Origin: Cordylochernes scorpioides
Taxonomy: Eukaryota; Arthropoda; Arachnida; Pseudoscorpiones; Chernetidae
Direction: 5' to 3'
Assembly: GCA_030710605.1 (NCBI GenBank)
Contig: CP092870.1
Location: 93,819,742-93,883,741 of the forward strand
DNA: 64,000 nucleotides
The position numbers and the translations under genes were made by a program. The notes below the pieces were generated by a model. The model saw only the letters and a program-made list of their open reading frames with translations. It ran no database searches and was not told the origin of the DNA. Shown piece by piece: positions 21,975 to 32,962 of the stretch (the first letter of the stretch is position 1; each line of letters opens with the position of its first letter).

Positions 21975-22610
21975 ATGATGATTGGAACTGTATTTATCAT
22001 CGCCGTCATGTTTATGCACGTAGATATGCAAATTTGTCCCGTTATTCGGTTAATTTGCATATATAGCGGGATGGAAATTATAATGGTGAATCTCCTCTCA
22101 GATATAACTCTATAACAGTTGTAAATTATTCATGATAGGAACTGTATTTATCATCATCGTCATGTTTATGCACGTAGATATGCAAATTTGTCCCTTTATT
22201 CGGTTAATTTGCATATATAGCGGGATGTAAATTATAATAGTGAATCTCCCCTCAGATATAACTCTATAACAGTTGTAAATTATTCATGATAGGAACTGTA
22301 TTTATCATCATCGTCATGTTTATGCACGTAGATATGCAAATTTGTCCCTTTATTCGGTTAATTTGCATATATAGCGGGATGGAAATTATAATAGTGAATC
22401 TCCCCTCAGATATAACTCTATAACAGTTGTAAATTATTCATGATAGGAACTGTATTTATCATCACCGTCATGTTTATGCACGTAAATATGCAAATTTGTC
22501 CCGTTATTCGTTTAATTTGCATATATAGCGGGATGTAAATTATAATAGTGAGTCTCCTTCCAAATATAACTCTATATCCAGTTGTAATTTATTCATGATA
22601 GAGGCTATAT
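21975..22610. repeat. Satellite, about 154-bp unit, four copies
   Basis: AACTGTATTTATCATC starts near 21986, 22139, 22294 and 22448, so the period is 153-155 bases. Each unit has TTTATGCACGTAGATATGCA, TGTCCC and TTAATTTGCATATATAGCGG, so each carries ATGCAAAT and its reverse ATTTGCAT about 20 bases apart. Copies are only slightly diverged. Confidence 0.9.
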
Positions 22611-22641
22611 AATGTGGATTTATTTAGAAGGAAAACAATAT

Positions 22642-22784
22642 ACACTCATGAACAACATTAAAGGAGGGCTTTTGATGTCGTCAGTCGTCTCCTTACCTCT
22701 GTCTCCTTAAAAAAAAGAAAAAAAAAACTCAGATGACCGGCGATATCAAAGACTTTCCACGTCTATAAGTTTTGTATTCATCAA
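22642..22784. repeat. F1 foldback, internally deleted
   Basis: Left end CACTCATGAACAACATTAAAGG, centre CTCTGTCTCCTTAAAAAAAA, right end GACTTTCCACGTCTATAAGT and TTTTGTATTCATC. Much of the F1 middle is absent. Confidence 0.55.
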
Positions 22785-23128
22785 TATATAAGATGACGTT
22801 TCTATTATCCGAACACTTTCTTTTTTTCAGGAGAGGATTTCGATAATCGGGTTTTGAACAGCAAATAGGTTTTTTTGACGCCTAGATGCGCATTAAGCCT
22901 AACGCTGGTGTGTATTTTACCGCGAAGTAACCAATCAATAAGTAGGTACGAGATATAGAAGAAGAAGAGCCAGGCGCGTGTTCCCATGTTTTAAATTATG
23001 GACCATGTGATAAATCACAAGGTGCGTGTTCTGGAAGGGTAGGGCTTTGGCACGAAGCCTTGTAATGGCCCGGCTTTTCTTCCTGAAGGGCGGGTAGACG
23101 AATGACCTTTATTTACACACCCTGCTGC

Positions 23129-23130
<2 letters not shown>
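22785..23130. other. Unassigned stretch with moderate GC
   Basis: Mixed-composition DNA including CAAGGTGCGTGTTCTGGAAGG and GGCCCGGCTTTTCTTCCTGA. It may be a mobile-element fragment. No open frame with recognisable similarity. Confidence 0.3.

Positions 23131-23132
<2 letters not shown>

Positions 23133-23203
<71 letters not shown>
23133..23203. repeat. (TA)n microsatellite
   Basis: About 35 uninterrupted TA dinucleotides. Long TA runs can extrude as cruciforms and are often collapsed or mis-sized in assemblies. Confidence 0.97.
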
Positions 23204-23204
<1 letters not shown>

Positions 23205-23209
<5 letters not shown>

Positions 23210-23360
23210 GGCATATCCTGACCAGGAGCACATGTGCTTTACAGAAGGCAGAGCGCCATCTGGTGGAACAGAAATCAACTAAACATTGATTTAGCCTGTT
23301 CCCTGATATTTGGACAACCCAATTTCTTGATAAATCAAGAAAAGCCATCCATTTTTTTTT
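23205..23360 (-). repeat. F5 family copy
   Basis: GGCATATCCTGACCAGGAGCA, GCAGAGCGCCATCTGGTGGA, TTAGCCTGTTCCCTGATATT and CAACCCAATTTCTTGATAAA follow the F5 order in reverse. It ends in a poly-T and TA run. Confidence 0.7.
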
Positions 23361-23426
23361 TTTTTTTTAATATATATATATATATATAGATGGAAATTTT
23401 GTCGGAAATAAAATTAATCTATAAAA

Positions 23427-23515
23427 ACATAGGACGCCTCTCCCGTCAAAATATACGTTGAAGTAGACTAGTATTGACGTTTATTTTGACGGAAGAGACG
23501 CCTTATGTGCTTATA
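23427..23515. repeat. Short foldback, CGCCTCTCCCGTC arms
   Basis: Arms ATAGGACGCCTCTCCCGTCA and TGACGGAAGAGACGCCTTAT are complementary with few mismatches around a 30-base centre. One arm recurs alone near 19665. Confidence 0.75.
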
Positions 23516-23534
23516 TAAAGTTAAAACAAAAAAA

Positions 23535-23735
23535 AAGACATATCCTGACCGCGCTCACATGAGTATTTTAGATGGAATAGCGCCATCTAATGGAATAAAA
23601 ATGAACTAAACGTTTATTTAACTTTTTCCATGATATTTAGCCAACCCAATTTCTTTAGTAATCAAGAATAACCAATCACGTATCCAAATATCAGGGAACA
23701 AGTTAAATAAACGTTTTTTTTTTTTTTGTTCTACT
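23535..23735. repeat. F5 foldback, partial
   Basis: GACATATCCTGACCGCGCTCA, GGAATAGCGCCATCTAATGG, AACGTTTATTTAACTTTTTCC and, beyond the centre AATTTCTTTAGTAATCAAG, the complementary GAACAAGTTAAATAAACG followed by poly-T. The second arm is truncated. Confidence 0.65.
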
Positions 23736-23949
23736 AGAAAAAAGAGGGGGAAAATATATTAAAACGGATAGTTTTAACTAGATAAGAAAGCGTGTATAGG
23801 TATCTAAACATAATGAAAACTGTTAAAAAGTTAATCAAAAAAGAATTAAGTAAAAGGATCCATCTAATTCTAGAAAGTGTCGTATGTAATATCTGGTACG
23901 TGGACAAATAGCGATTAAGACTTTAAAATGCACGATAAACGTAAATATT

Positions 23950-24150
23950 TAACAGTTTTACTATTTTTTACATGATCAGCGTAATTACGCAAATTTTTGG
24001 CCATAAATACCAACTTCTTGATTTCTCAAAAAACCTCTTGGAACAAATTTTAGGTCGTTTAGGTATAGCCTACACTAAGCTGACGAAGGACAACAGCCCG
24101 AAATACGTACATGGTTGGCTTTTCTAGATTTATCCAAGGGTATGCCATTT
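23950..24150 (+). repeat. F5 family with degenerate hammerhead-like core
   Basis: Contains GCGTAATTACGCAAATTTTTGG, CTACACTAAG, CTGACGA (24080-24086), AGGACAACAGCCC and GAAAT (24100-24104), then ACGTACATGGTTGGCTTTTC. Stem II is weakened relative to 18010-18034. Confidence 0.6.
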
Positions 24151-24669
24151 TTATATTTATTTTAACATTTATTGTAAATATTTTATTGTAATAAAGTCTC
24201 TCGTCAACATTAGAAGTAGCTAATCGTAATACAGAATAACAATCGTTCAAATAGTTTGCCTGTGTATTTTTACATAGATATTTGCATAAGGCGCAACTAT
24301 GCAACAATCTTTCAGGAATTATAGACCGATTTGACAAGGCCCTTTTTGTCACACATAACCGGAATTAATTAGAAATCACAGATTTTCTAACAATTAAAGT
24401 TGGTAATTAGTAGGCTAATTAGCTCATCACAAACGGATTTTTGGCGCCAAACCAATTATTGGAGTCCCTAATTAATATCTCAGGTAGAAATAGTCAAGCA
24501 TGATTGAACTATCTTAATTAAATTAATTAGTCCACTTTACACATACACCTCCTCTCTATATAAATGGGTATTGTAGTATAAAGAGGTTTGTAAAATCCAT
24601 ATGTTCTTTAAATACAATTTCATCAAATTTATTGTTATCTCGTTTATAGCTTTACTAAAAGAGATATTT

Positions 24670-24832
24670 GAAACAAAATAGACATATTCTGATCGCTTCA
24701 TGAGCTTTCTTAGATGGTAGAGCGCCATCTAGTGGAACAAAAGTCAACTAAACGTTGCTTGTTCCCTCTGATATTTGGCTAATCCATTTTCTTGATAAAT
24801 CATAAAAAATCAACCACAAGATACCATAATAT
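24670..24832 (-). repeat. F5 family, partial copy
   Basis: GACATATTCTGATCGCTTCATG, GTAGAGCGCCATCTAGTGGA, AAACGTTGCTTGTTCCCTCTG and CTAATCCATTTTCTTGATAA, in F5 order. It abuts the F1 copy at 24835. Confidence 0.6.
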
Positions 24833-24834
24833 AT

Positions 24835-25049
24835 ACGCTTATGGACAAAATTTAAGGAAGTTGTACCTTTTAGCAAGTATATCTGTATATTCAGACAATA
24901 ACTCTGAAAGATATTACAGTGACCTTTATTGAAGACACACGAGATAACCAAGTGTGAACAAAATTGCCTCTGTCTCCTTCAAAGAAAAATAAATTGTCGA
25001 TTAGCGATATCAAATATTTTGCACTTCCTTAAGTTTTGTCTATGACTGA
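24835..25049. repeat. F1 foldback, complete copy
   Basis: Ends CTTATGGACAAAATTTAAGG and CCTTAAGTTTTGTCTATGA. Middle includes TATTCAGACAATAACTCTG, TTACAGTGACCTTTATTGAA and GACACACGAGATAACCAAG. Confidence 0.75.
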
Positions 25050-26140
25050 TTTTTCCTTTTTTTCTGTTTAAATATACCTCTAATACCTATATTTGTTTCT
25101 ATTTGTATTCATTTAAATGAAAAATAAATGCGCTTCCAGGATTTCAAAAATATATTTTGAATATTTAGATTATGCTCATCTTTAGTTATGTAAAGGTCAA
25201 TATGTAAATATATAAATTTGTAAGTTTTCTAAAACACACACACATATTCTTTTTGTGTCTATTTATAGAAGGTAACCGTAATAATCTTCTATGTGTGAAT
25301 TACCATTTAAAACTTTTGACCATAGTTTTATTCATATATCTAAAGAAAAAGAAGGAATCAGTATAGTAAAATTAGTTTTACAAAAATTTTGATTTATATA
25401 TACAATTTATTGAAAAAGAAACATTTAGGTAAATCGATTTATTTTTTAATATTCAGACATCTTTAGACAACTCCAAATTTAATAGGACGTTTGCTAAAAA
25501 ATGTCATTAGAAAATAATGGTAAAATAATAATTTCTTTGTTTTAATTTCACAGATAGAAAAATAAATTCACCAGAAATATTTATTTTAAGTTCAAACTCT
25601 TTGGAAATCCCAAATTTAATTTTAATATTTCTTTACCAAACGATTATTTTCTACTTTTAGAAACTTCGTCTGCTTATTTATAGACGAACAGATATATATA
25701 TTTTTTAAAATCTTAATTTAATTGTTTCAATATTTTCCCGTAAATTTCTCTTTTGTCTTACGCCAAAATGAAAATTTAATAGAATGCAATTTTAATATTT
25801 TTCAATTTTTTCTTAGTTTATATTGAATATATATTTTTTATTTTTTTACCACGTTGTGTATAATGTTAATTGGTATTGGATTTATTCGAAAATATTGGAT
25901 TCATTTGAAACATATATAAAATTTATAATACAATATATTTCCGTTCATCATTACTCTTCACAATTCATCCTATCATATTTCATCCCAAAGGATAGGAAGA
26001 GTCGTTATTTCTCCTTAAAATAAATTAAGATATTTTCGTTCTGTAAAAAAGAAACATTTGTTTTACCACAAACGTTAAACGTCGTTATATATAAAATTTG
26101 TATGAAGGCATGTAAGGCAATGGGTACTGTAATCTACATT
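25050..26140. other. AT-rich non-coding stretch
   Basis: No gene or repeat recognised. Several long T and A runs. Confidence 0.4.
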
Positions 26141-26145
26141 TTCAG

Positions 26146-26409
26146 TTACTGGCTCCAGGATTCCACCGCCGTGTTAAAGCTAAGATTTCGTTCCAAGATG
26201 ACGATGTCCTTATAAACGATACGACGACAAAGCCGCTCTTCACGCCGCAAGAAAAAGGACGCAACGGTACTAGGAACAAAGTTCCAAGACTTCGATGGAA
26301 TCCTTGGCAGAAGCACATCAGATCCATATCAGTAACTACAATATTTGCTAGCTGTGGGTCACAAACTCAAACACAAACAAAAAAGGGAAGGAGCTATGTA
26401 GCAAATTAA
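26146..26409 (+). pseudogene. C-terminal tail of an LTR-retroelement ORF (likely)
   Basis: An 87-codon frame, open from before 26146 to TAA at 26407-26409, includes GFHRRVKAKISFQDDDVLIN, TKPLFTPQEKGR, VPRLRWNPWQKHIRS and GSQTQTQTKKGRSY. It has higher GC than its surroundings. It runs straight into AAAAAAGGGAAGGAG (about 26379-26393), a polypurine tract, and then TGTAGCAAAT, the start of an LTR-like repeat also found at 13653 and 48571. That arrangement is the 3' end of an LTR retrotransposon, so the frame is most simply the end of its polyprotein. I recognise no domain. A cellular exon is the alternative, because TTTTCAG precedes 26146. Confidence 0.5.
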
Positions 26410-26499
26410 TTATTATTTTATTAACAGAGTATCATTTTTTATGTTTATATTCCACTCTGTAAATCCCGAAGTTTGTTTTCCCTAATTTTCCACGTGGCA
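26397..26499 (+). mobile_element. Shortened 3' LTR, same family as 13653-13826
   Basis: Begins TGTAGCAAATTAATTATTAT, contains AACAGAGTATCATTTTTTATG and CACTCTGTAAA, and ends CTAATTTTCCACGTGGCA. About 70 bases present in the middle of the 13653 copy are missing. ATAT follows, matching the target site of that copy. Confidence 0.6.
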
Positions 26500-26502
26500 A
26501 TA

Positions 26503-27236
26503 TCTATATATATAATTGCCTTATTCTGTCTGAAGCTCACGGATAGAATGCGCGCCCATTGGCTGCCGGCGAACACGTGTCCTCCCTGCCCCCCTCTAGA
26601 CAACCCTGTTATCAGCTGTGTGATACATACACCTGTCTATAGCGGCCATTCCAGACAACCCTGTTATCAGCAGTGTGTTACATCCACCTGTCTATACAGA
26701 CCACCCTTCTATAGCGACCACTGACCACCCTGCCTATAGCGATCACTCTAGACAACCCTGTTATCAGCTGTGTGATACATCCACCTGTCCTTACAGACCA
26801 CCCTGTATATAGCGGCCATTCTAGATAACCCTGTTATCAGCTGTGTGATACATACACCTGTCTATAGCGGCCACTCTAGACAACCCTGTTATCAGCTGTG
26901 TGATACATCCACCTGTCTATACAGTCCACCCTGTCTATAGCGGTCACTTTAGGCAACCCTGTTATCATCAGTGTGTTACATTCACCTGTCTATACAGACC
27001 ACCCTGTCTATAGCGGTCACCTTAGGCAACCCTGTTATCAGCAGTGTGATACATACACCTGTCTATACAGACCACCCTGACTATAGCGGCCACTCTAGAC
27101 AACCCTGTTATCAGCTGTGTGATACATACACCTGTCTATACAGACCACCCTGTCTATAGCGACCACCCAAGACAACGGTTTTAAAATATATTCGCACTCG
27201 GGTAAAACCCGGGCGTTGCCCGGGCCATTCGTCTAG
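26503..27236 (+). mobile_element. Non-autonomous Helitron (734 bp) with internal satellite
   Basis: Starts TCTATATATATAATTGCC after an A, and ends with AACCCGGGCGTTGCCCGGG, CCATTCGTCTAG and then T. The start, ATTGCCTTATTCTGTCTG onward, matches the element at 1820-2417. Inside lie about eight units of about 74 bases, each with GACAACCCTGTTATCAGC, TGTGTGATACATACACCTGT and CAGACCACCCTGTCTATAGC. No helicase is encoded. Confidence 0.85.
26590..27175 (+). repeat. Tandem repeats inside the Helitron
   Basis: Units of roughly 74 bases differ by single-base changes and by loss of the CAGACCACCC half in some copies. The 1820-2417 relative carries only one to two units, so the array expanded within this element or contracted in the other. 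Confidence 0.85.
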
Positions 27237-27324
27237 TTAGTATATGATGCAATAGCGCGTTATTTGTTATCAGAAATTGAAATTATTTTAGACTCGTATG
27301 TTTCTTTTAAAAATTAAACAACTA

Positions 27325-27420
27325 TCTACTATCCTTACTGCAATGGAAATGTTGATAGGAGGGCCTGGCTCAGAGGTTTCGCTAGTTTAATCTACCATAA
27401 CGCTGTAATATTGTAGTTTT
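27325..27420. repeat. F2 family, short copy
   Basis: CTTACTGCAATGGAAATG, GGCCTGGCTCAGAGGTTTCG and GTTTAATCTACC keep the F2 order with a deletion of the TCAGTGGTGAACCC part. Confidence 0.5.
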
Positions 27421-29089
27421 CTGTTTTCCTTTTATACCAATACTGAAGCTGGCTTCTTGGAAATGGTTTTTCAAATGAAATATAAACATAATTATTTACA
27501 TATTGGCGATATAAACAACAACACGTGGAAAAATGTGAATATGTAAAATTTGACAAAAGGAAAATCCCAATTTGAGAGTAAACAAGATGTGCCACTCAGC
27601 TAATGGCTATGTGTGTTAGGGACGTAGGGGAAGTCCCTGGGGGAGAATTGGAACTTCCTTCTTTGGAAGTCATTTAGGGGGGATAGTCCCTTAAATGAAT
27701 CCTCGAAGAGTTGGAATTTCACTTGGACTATTGCCAACAAAACCTAACTGAAATATCTCCGAAATTTCTTATTTTCTCATTTCAAAACACTATTTTTTTC
27801 CTTTTTATTAAATTTTTCTTTATAATTATTATTAACGAACACATAAATACTTAATATATTTTTATTGTAGAATATTTATTCTCAAATTTTTTAAAAATCT
27901 GTTAGAAAAAAAAGATTTCTGTGATTTTTAAAATTATTTTTGACCATTGACTATTGAATTGTTTGTTTATCTCTCTTAGCAGACGTAGTTTGACTTTCAT
28001 TATTCGTATATAAAATGTTTTATATCTAAAGTAAGTTGTGTAATTGTATTTTATAAACTATTTTCTGTTAGGAATAGTTACCAAGTAATTGTTAAGAATA
28101 ATTGGCTGTTAGGTAAAACGTATCTTGTTATTTCAAGCAATTTATTCTTCCTTTCCTATTTGTTATAAGCTTGTTGAAGAAGAAATTTGCTCGAAAGCTT
28201 GTGTTACTTTAAAATAAGAAACCATACAACCGATATTTTTCTCATAGCTTAATAAACTATATTTGAAAAGATTAAAGAAAACTTTACTAATTCTAAAAAT
28301 ATCTTTTATTAAATATTACAAATTGCGAAATAATATTTTCTAAAAGAAATAAAACCTTTTCGTAATAAATTTGTTTATTAAGTTCGTTATACAAACTTAT
28401 TGCGAAATATTTATAATATCTTTTATTCTCGATATTATTGAGAAATCCGTTTTTTTTATATATAGAGGATTAGGAATTTATATTTTGTATTTAATTATAT
28501 TTTTATTATCAATATATTTGAAAATATCTAAAGACTGCGCATACCCTTTTCAGAAAAAAAGAAATATTTTGGGTGTAGAGCTCTCTATATAAACAGAAAT
28601 AGGTGATTTCTGATTAAAATTTCTTAAATTGTGGTAATTGATTTGAAGGTTTTCGTTTTGTTTTTGCCGTTTGGTTCTTCCAAAATATCGTTTGATTTTA
28701 GTTGGACTATTTTGGCATATTAATTCTATGGTGTTATGCCTTGTTATAAATAAGGAAATACTCTTACCTTAAGGATTTATATCGCTTAGTTTTATTTATT
28801 TAACTATTTACAAGGCAACATTATTTAACTTATAACAATCACAGCTATGCCGGAACTTCCGCCAGCCTAAAGTAAACAAAAACAGTAATGATGATGATCA
28901 CCTTACCGATAAATCCGCCGGGTTGTCAGAGGGTAACTTATTCTCAACACATTAATGTGAAAACTTCAGGGATAATTTTAAAATTTTAATTCATACTTCT
29001 AGCTTTCTCTTTCGGACATGAAAGTCCTTCTACAGGAGAAAACACACGATAAATCAACAATAGAACACACGTGAGTTATAAAAATAATA
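27421..29089. other. Non-coding stretch
   Basis: No gene recognised. GGGACGTAGGGGAAGTCCCTGG near 27618 forms a short hairpin. F8-type hairpins (TTGAAGA...CGAAAGC at about 28170-28200, and a minus-strand CTGTAGA...CGAAAGA at about 29000-29037) are present. Confidence 0.4.
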
Positions 29090-29095
29090 TATAGT

Positions 29096-29374
29096 ACACC
29101 TATCCCCCGATTTACACGGTACTTGTTTTACACGTTTTCGCTTTTACACGGTTTTCCAAATAAGTTTTTTTATTTTTGTTTTTATCGCACTATACTAAAT
29201 GCTACTGTGATTGAACACATGCGCTGTGTACACATCTCACGAGGAATCCCGAGCTTATGTACTGACTACATATTTTAACCTGCCAATGCATTTTATTTCT
29301 GTGTACACCTATCCCCCGATTTACACGTTTTTCTCAGGAACGTATCTACCGTGTAAATCGGGGGATAGGTGTAT
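29096..29374. mobile_element. Miniature elements with TACACCTATCCCCCGATTTA ends
   Basis: At 29304-29374 the arms TACACCTATCCCCCGATTTA and its complement close on a short centre (TTTTTCTCAGGAACGTATCT). A first arm with ACACGGTACTTGTTTTACAC repeats occurs at 29096-29160. The sequence type, a foldback that speaks of CACGG or ACACG repeated, recalls pogo/Tigger-like miniature elements. A TA flanks it on the left side. Confidence 0.55.
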
Positions 29375-30029
29375 TATTATTATTATTATTATTATATTTA
29401 TACTTGTGTCTCATATTAGCGATTTATTGTTTCATATGATTTATCTTGTAGAAAGAATTTCATGATAGACGCAGCTATAGAGATCTGAATTAAACAATTT
29501 TGAAAGAAAACTTTTCCTGAAGTTTTCACCTTAATATTGCTACAAGGAAATATTTTATTGAATTTAGACATATGTAATTTTGGTATCTTGACAGTTAGGT
29601 ATTTGACTACTTAGAGTTTCAGGTTTTATAAGTATTCCAAGTAATCTATTGTTTTGTAAGCCTAATATATATTTTGTTATAAACATTATATAAAACATTT
29701 CTTGGCTATCCAAAAAGAGGTTCCTCTCATTTTATACAGTAAAAGCGTAAAGTTGATGATAAATAATGAGCCACAACACTATCTTTGTCAAATTCAGACA
29801 GAATCCAACAACCTGTATACCATGGTTTCAGGCTATGGCCTTCATCAGTACAGGGATGGCTTTGATTTTATAACATACTATGAGATGAGTTATGAAATCG
29901 GTCGAATTTCCCAAAAAGGTGTTTAAGCTGATGAAGTTGTAAGCATAATTTTCAGACCAAAATACAACGCAAATTTAAGGCAGGATGGTATTCCTATAAA
30001 GAAATATGCAAATAGGTCAGTATTCTGTA

Positions 30030-30120
30030 TTTAAAAGATCAACAAATAATTGATATTTATTCAGATAGCGAAAGTCATCAGTAACTCTCAGTTGCATCAT
30101 TAGGATATGCATTTTTAAAT
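30030..30120. repeat. F5b fragment
   Basis: ATTGATATTTATTCAGATAG, TCATCAGTAACTCTCAGTTGC and TTAGGATATGCA match the F5b subfamily at 32600-32870 and 51650-51810. Confidence 0.5.
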
Positions 30121-30139
30121 CAAAATAACCATATATATA

Positions 30140-30351
30140 CACTCATGGGCAAAACTTATGAAAGTGGAAAGTCTTTGATGTCGCTGGTCGTCTATTTTTT
30201 TTAACGAGACAGGGGTAATTTTAGTCACACTTGGTTATCTCGTGTGTCGTCAATAAAGTCCACTGTGTATCAAATATCTTTCAAAGTTATTGTCTGAATC
30301 CCGATATACATGCTAAAAGGTACAACTTCCTTAAGTTTTGTTCATGAGTGT
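30140..30351. repeat. F1 foldback, complete copy
   Basis: Outer ends CACTCATGGGCAAAACTTATG and TTAAGTTTTGTTCATGAGTG face each other. The middle keeps GTCGCTGGTCGTC, CACACTTGGTTATCTCGTGT and CCCGATATACATGC. Confidence 0.75.
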
Positions 30352-30984
30352 ATATATCCTTCTTTAAGCATCCTATTAATGTCATCAAAAATCCACATTT
30401 TTGTTAAAACAGTATTTCTACTTGTTGACGACAATATAACCAGCTTCTCTTTTTAATCAAACGACCCGCGCATGCGTAAAGGACAAACTCATTAAGCATA
30501 ATAATATAATTATCAAAAAGATTCATTTATTTTAATTATAAAAGACTTCAAGCTGAAAACAAAACTCCCGTTGAATAATTGCTTTAGTTTGGGGACACTG
30601 TGTCTCCCAATTTAAAATCCTACCAAAAGAAGTTAACCTTTTTTTTTTATTATTTTCGTCTGCCTACAAAAATAAATAAAGAGCTGAAGGTTAATGTTTT
30701 AAAAGTTTTTATTAGTTTTTTATGAGAGAGACTGTAGTCACATTTGTTTTTATATATTTCATTAAATTTAGTTGTTTTTTTATTGCTTTTGAAACTTAAT
30801 GCGAAGTGGTTTAATTCTATCAATCTATCATCATTTTTTTTCTGTTTATTTCATCATTTTGTAATTCTGTTTTTATATCCTATTTTTATATACACACTAT
30901 GCTCTATGATCAAGATATATTTGCATATTAACTAAGCAAGAAATGTTTACACAGTAAAACTTATCTTAATGGTATTATTTTTTC

Positions 30985-31250
30985 CACATGTTCAGCGTAT
31001 TCAGGCAAGTTTGGCCTTAAATACCCATTTCTTGATTTCTGAAGAAGCCTCTGGGACCAAAATATTTTTGATCGCAGAGGTACAGCCTCCACCACGTTGA
31101 CGAGGGCCAATATCCCCGAAACGCGTTTATGGTTAGCCTTTCTTGATTTATCAAGAAAATGGGTTGGCCAAATATCAAGAAACAGGCTAAATCAACGTTT
31201 AATTGATTTCTCTTCCACTAGATGACGCTCTACCATCTTAAAAGCTAACG
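30985..31250 (+). repeat. F5 family copy, target of a SINE insertion
   Basis: Contains TTCAGGCAAGTTTGGCCTTAA, a degenerate core TTGACGA...CCCCGAAACGCG (31097-31125), AAAATGGGTTGGCCAAATAT and ACTAGATGACGCTCTACCATCT. The end of F5 (GCTCACGTGAG, GTTAGGATATGC) continues beyond the SINE, to about 31590. Confidence 0.65.
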
Positions 31251-31254
31251 TGAG

Positions 31255-31559
31255 GGGGGTCGGTGGAAGGCTGGTATAAACCGTTGGTTTACGACCACTA
31301 CGACCCGGGTTCGATTCCCGCATTGGGTACTTTTTTCTGATAAAAAAAATGCTCCAATGTCCCCCTATTCTTGCAAAAGTCCAACCCTACCAGCGAGTGC
31401 AAGTAACCAAACGGGGCTCTGGCACATTTATTTGTAAGTGCAAAGTCGAACTGCTTTTCACGTATGTAGACATGTGGTGCACTTACAGTAAAAGCAGTCG
31501 CCTTCTACCCACCATGATTATCATGGCCTGTACCACGTGTACTAGGGATAAGCAAAAAA
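31255..31559 (+). mobile_element. tRNA-headed SINE with target-site duplication
   Basis: The head ends in ACCCGGGTTCGATTCCCGC, a perfect Pol III B box, preceded by GGGGGTCGGTGGAAGGCTGG with an A-box-like stretch. The roughly 230-base body contains AAAGTCCAACCCTACCAGCG, GAACTGCTTTTCACGTATG and CATGATTATCATGGCCTGTA, then ACTAGGGATAAGC and an A run. AAAGCTAACGTGAG (31241-31254) and AAAGCTCACGTGAG (31560-31573) are the flanking duplication, with one mismatch. It depends on a LINE enzyme supplied in trans. Confidence 0.85.
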
Positions 31560-31599
31560 AAAGCTCACGTGAGTGTGTGGTTAGGATATGCTCTTTATA

Positions 31600-32595
31600 A
31601 ATATTTTTAGTATATATGTATATATATATTATAATGGTTTGATTCATCTTTTGGAAAATACAAAAAGTAATATTTTTTCTGCTTTTATATTTTCTTAAAG
31701 AAAAAGGATAGAAGCGTGTGTGTAGAAATTTAATTCTATTTTTATATATTAAATTTCTTTCTTTTTTTTTTCTCTCTTTCTATTCCACCAGTTCTGTGCT
31801 ACCATCGTAGCCGCTTTAAAATTACCTCTTTTCTTTTTAATTTATTAAAAAATCTCATTTTCTGGTTAAAAACCGCCTCCTCCCCAAGTTTTTAGTTAAA
31901 TTTAGTTAGCGAAAATGTGGAAGTCTGGATGGATTTAGTGAAACAAATACATTTAAACCAATCTAAAAAATTAGGTTTTTGTAGGGTCGTCTACTTCTGT
32001 TATTAGATTTGCTTGTGTGTGTTTCGTAGCAAATTGTGTTAGGAAAAAGAAAGAAAGAAAAGGATTCTTAAGTTGTTTAGGGACGTAGTCACTATAAAGA
32101 AAGGAAAAAAACAAACCTTTATAATTATTATACAATGGATATGAAAACAAAGTAAATTCAAATGTAGTTTTAAAAATAAATATTGACTTTAAGGTAACTT
32201 ACAGATCTGAATGTATCGTCCATATATATTGTTGGTGATCTGTTGTAGAGATGTTGTCAATATATATATATATATATATTGAATCAAGAAAATTCAAAAA
32301 TTCATTTTGATAATGCGAAAATATTCCGTTCTTTTTTATTCATTTTTATTCAAATTTATTTCATGTTTTTAAAATATACACTTATGGATAAATTTAAGAA
32401 GAAATACCTGATTTTAGGCGTAAAGAAGATTTTCTTTTAACTTGAACACGTATTTACATACTTACAGAAGGTTTGTGCTAGCCAGCCTCAAGAAAACAAC
32501 AATGAATTTATATAGAGTAAAGAGCCTCTATCTGAAAGCTGACTTCACAGAGTAGTTTGTTCTAGAAAATATAATAAAATACCATTATTTATATA
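31600..32595. other. AT-rich non-coding stretch
   Basis: Nothing recognised beyond a (TA)n near 32262-32278 and an isolated F1 end (CACTTATGGATAAATTTAAG) near 32380. Confidence 0.4.
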
Positions 32596-32599
32596 ACCT

Positions 32600-32870
32600 A
32601 TTTATCGTACAACTGAAAGTTGCTGATGGCTTGCGTCATTGATCGAATAAATATCAATTATTCGTCTAATTTTTAATTATTCCTGAATTGGTCAAATACC
32701 CATTCTTTATTAATCAAGAAAAGCTAGCCACGTTAATCAAGAATGGATATTTGACCAATATTCTGGAATAATAATAAAAAAATCAACGAATAGGTGATAT
32801 TTATCACGATAGATGGCGCAAGCCATCAGCAACTCTCAGTTGCACAATAAGGAGATGCCTTTTTTCTTAA
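32600..32870. repeat. F5b foldback
   Basis: Arms GATGGCTTGCGTCATTGATC and GATAGATGGCGCAAGCCATC face each other. Inner parts are ATATCAATTATTCGT with ACGAATAGGTGATAT, and TGGTCAAATACCCATTC with GAATGGATATTTGACCA. About 270 bp. Confidence 0.75.
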
Positions 32871-32962
32871 TTTATTCACCTTATCCCAGTACAAATTCAC
32901 ATTTGTACTATTTTTCACACAAACACACATATATATATATATACACATTAGTAAGATAAGCC

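Noticed and set aside
23015..23348. Minus-strand frames with IYIYIYIY
   Set aside because: They read through a (TA)n run between two unrelated repeat pieces.
26139..26146. TTTTCAG at 26139-26145 as an APP splice acceptor
   Set aside because: The following frame has no resemblance to APP and has an LTR-element context.
26142..26327. 61-codon minus-strand frame
   Set aside because: The + strand frame over the same DNA ends at a polypurine tract and LTR, which explains the composition better.
26590..27175. CRISPR-like array
   Set aside because: Units of about 74 bases are continuous tandem repeats inside a Helitron with no unique spacers, and the window is animal DNA.
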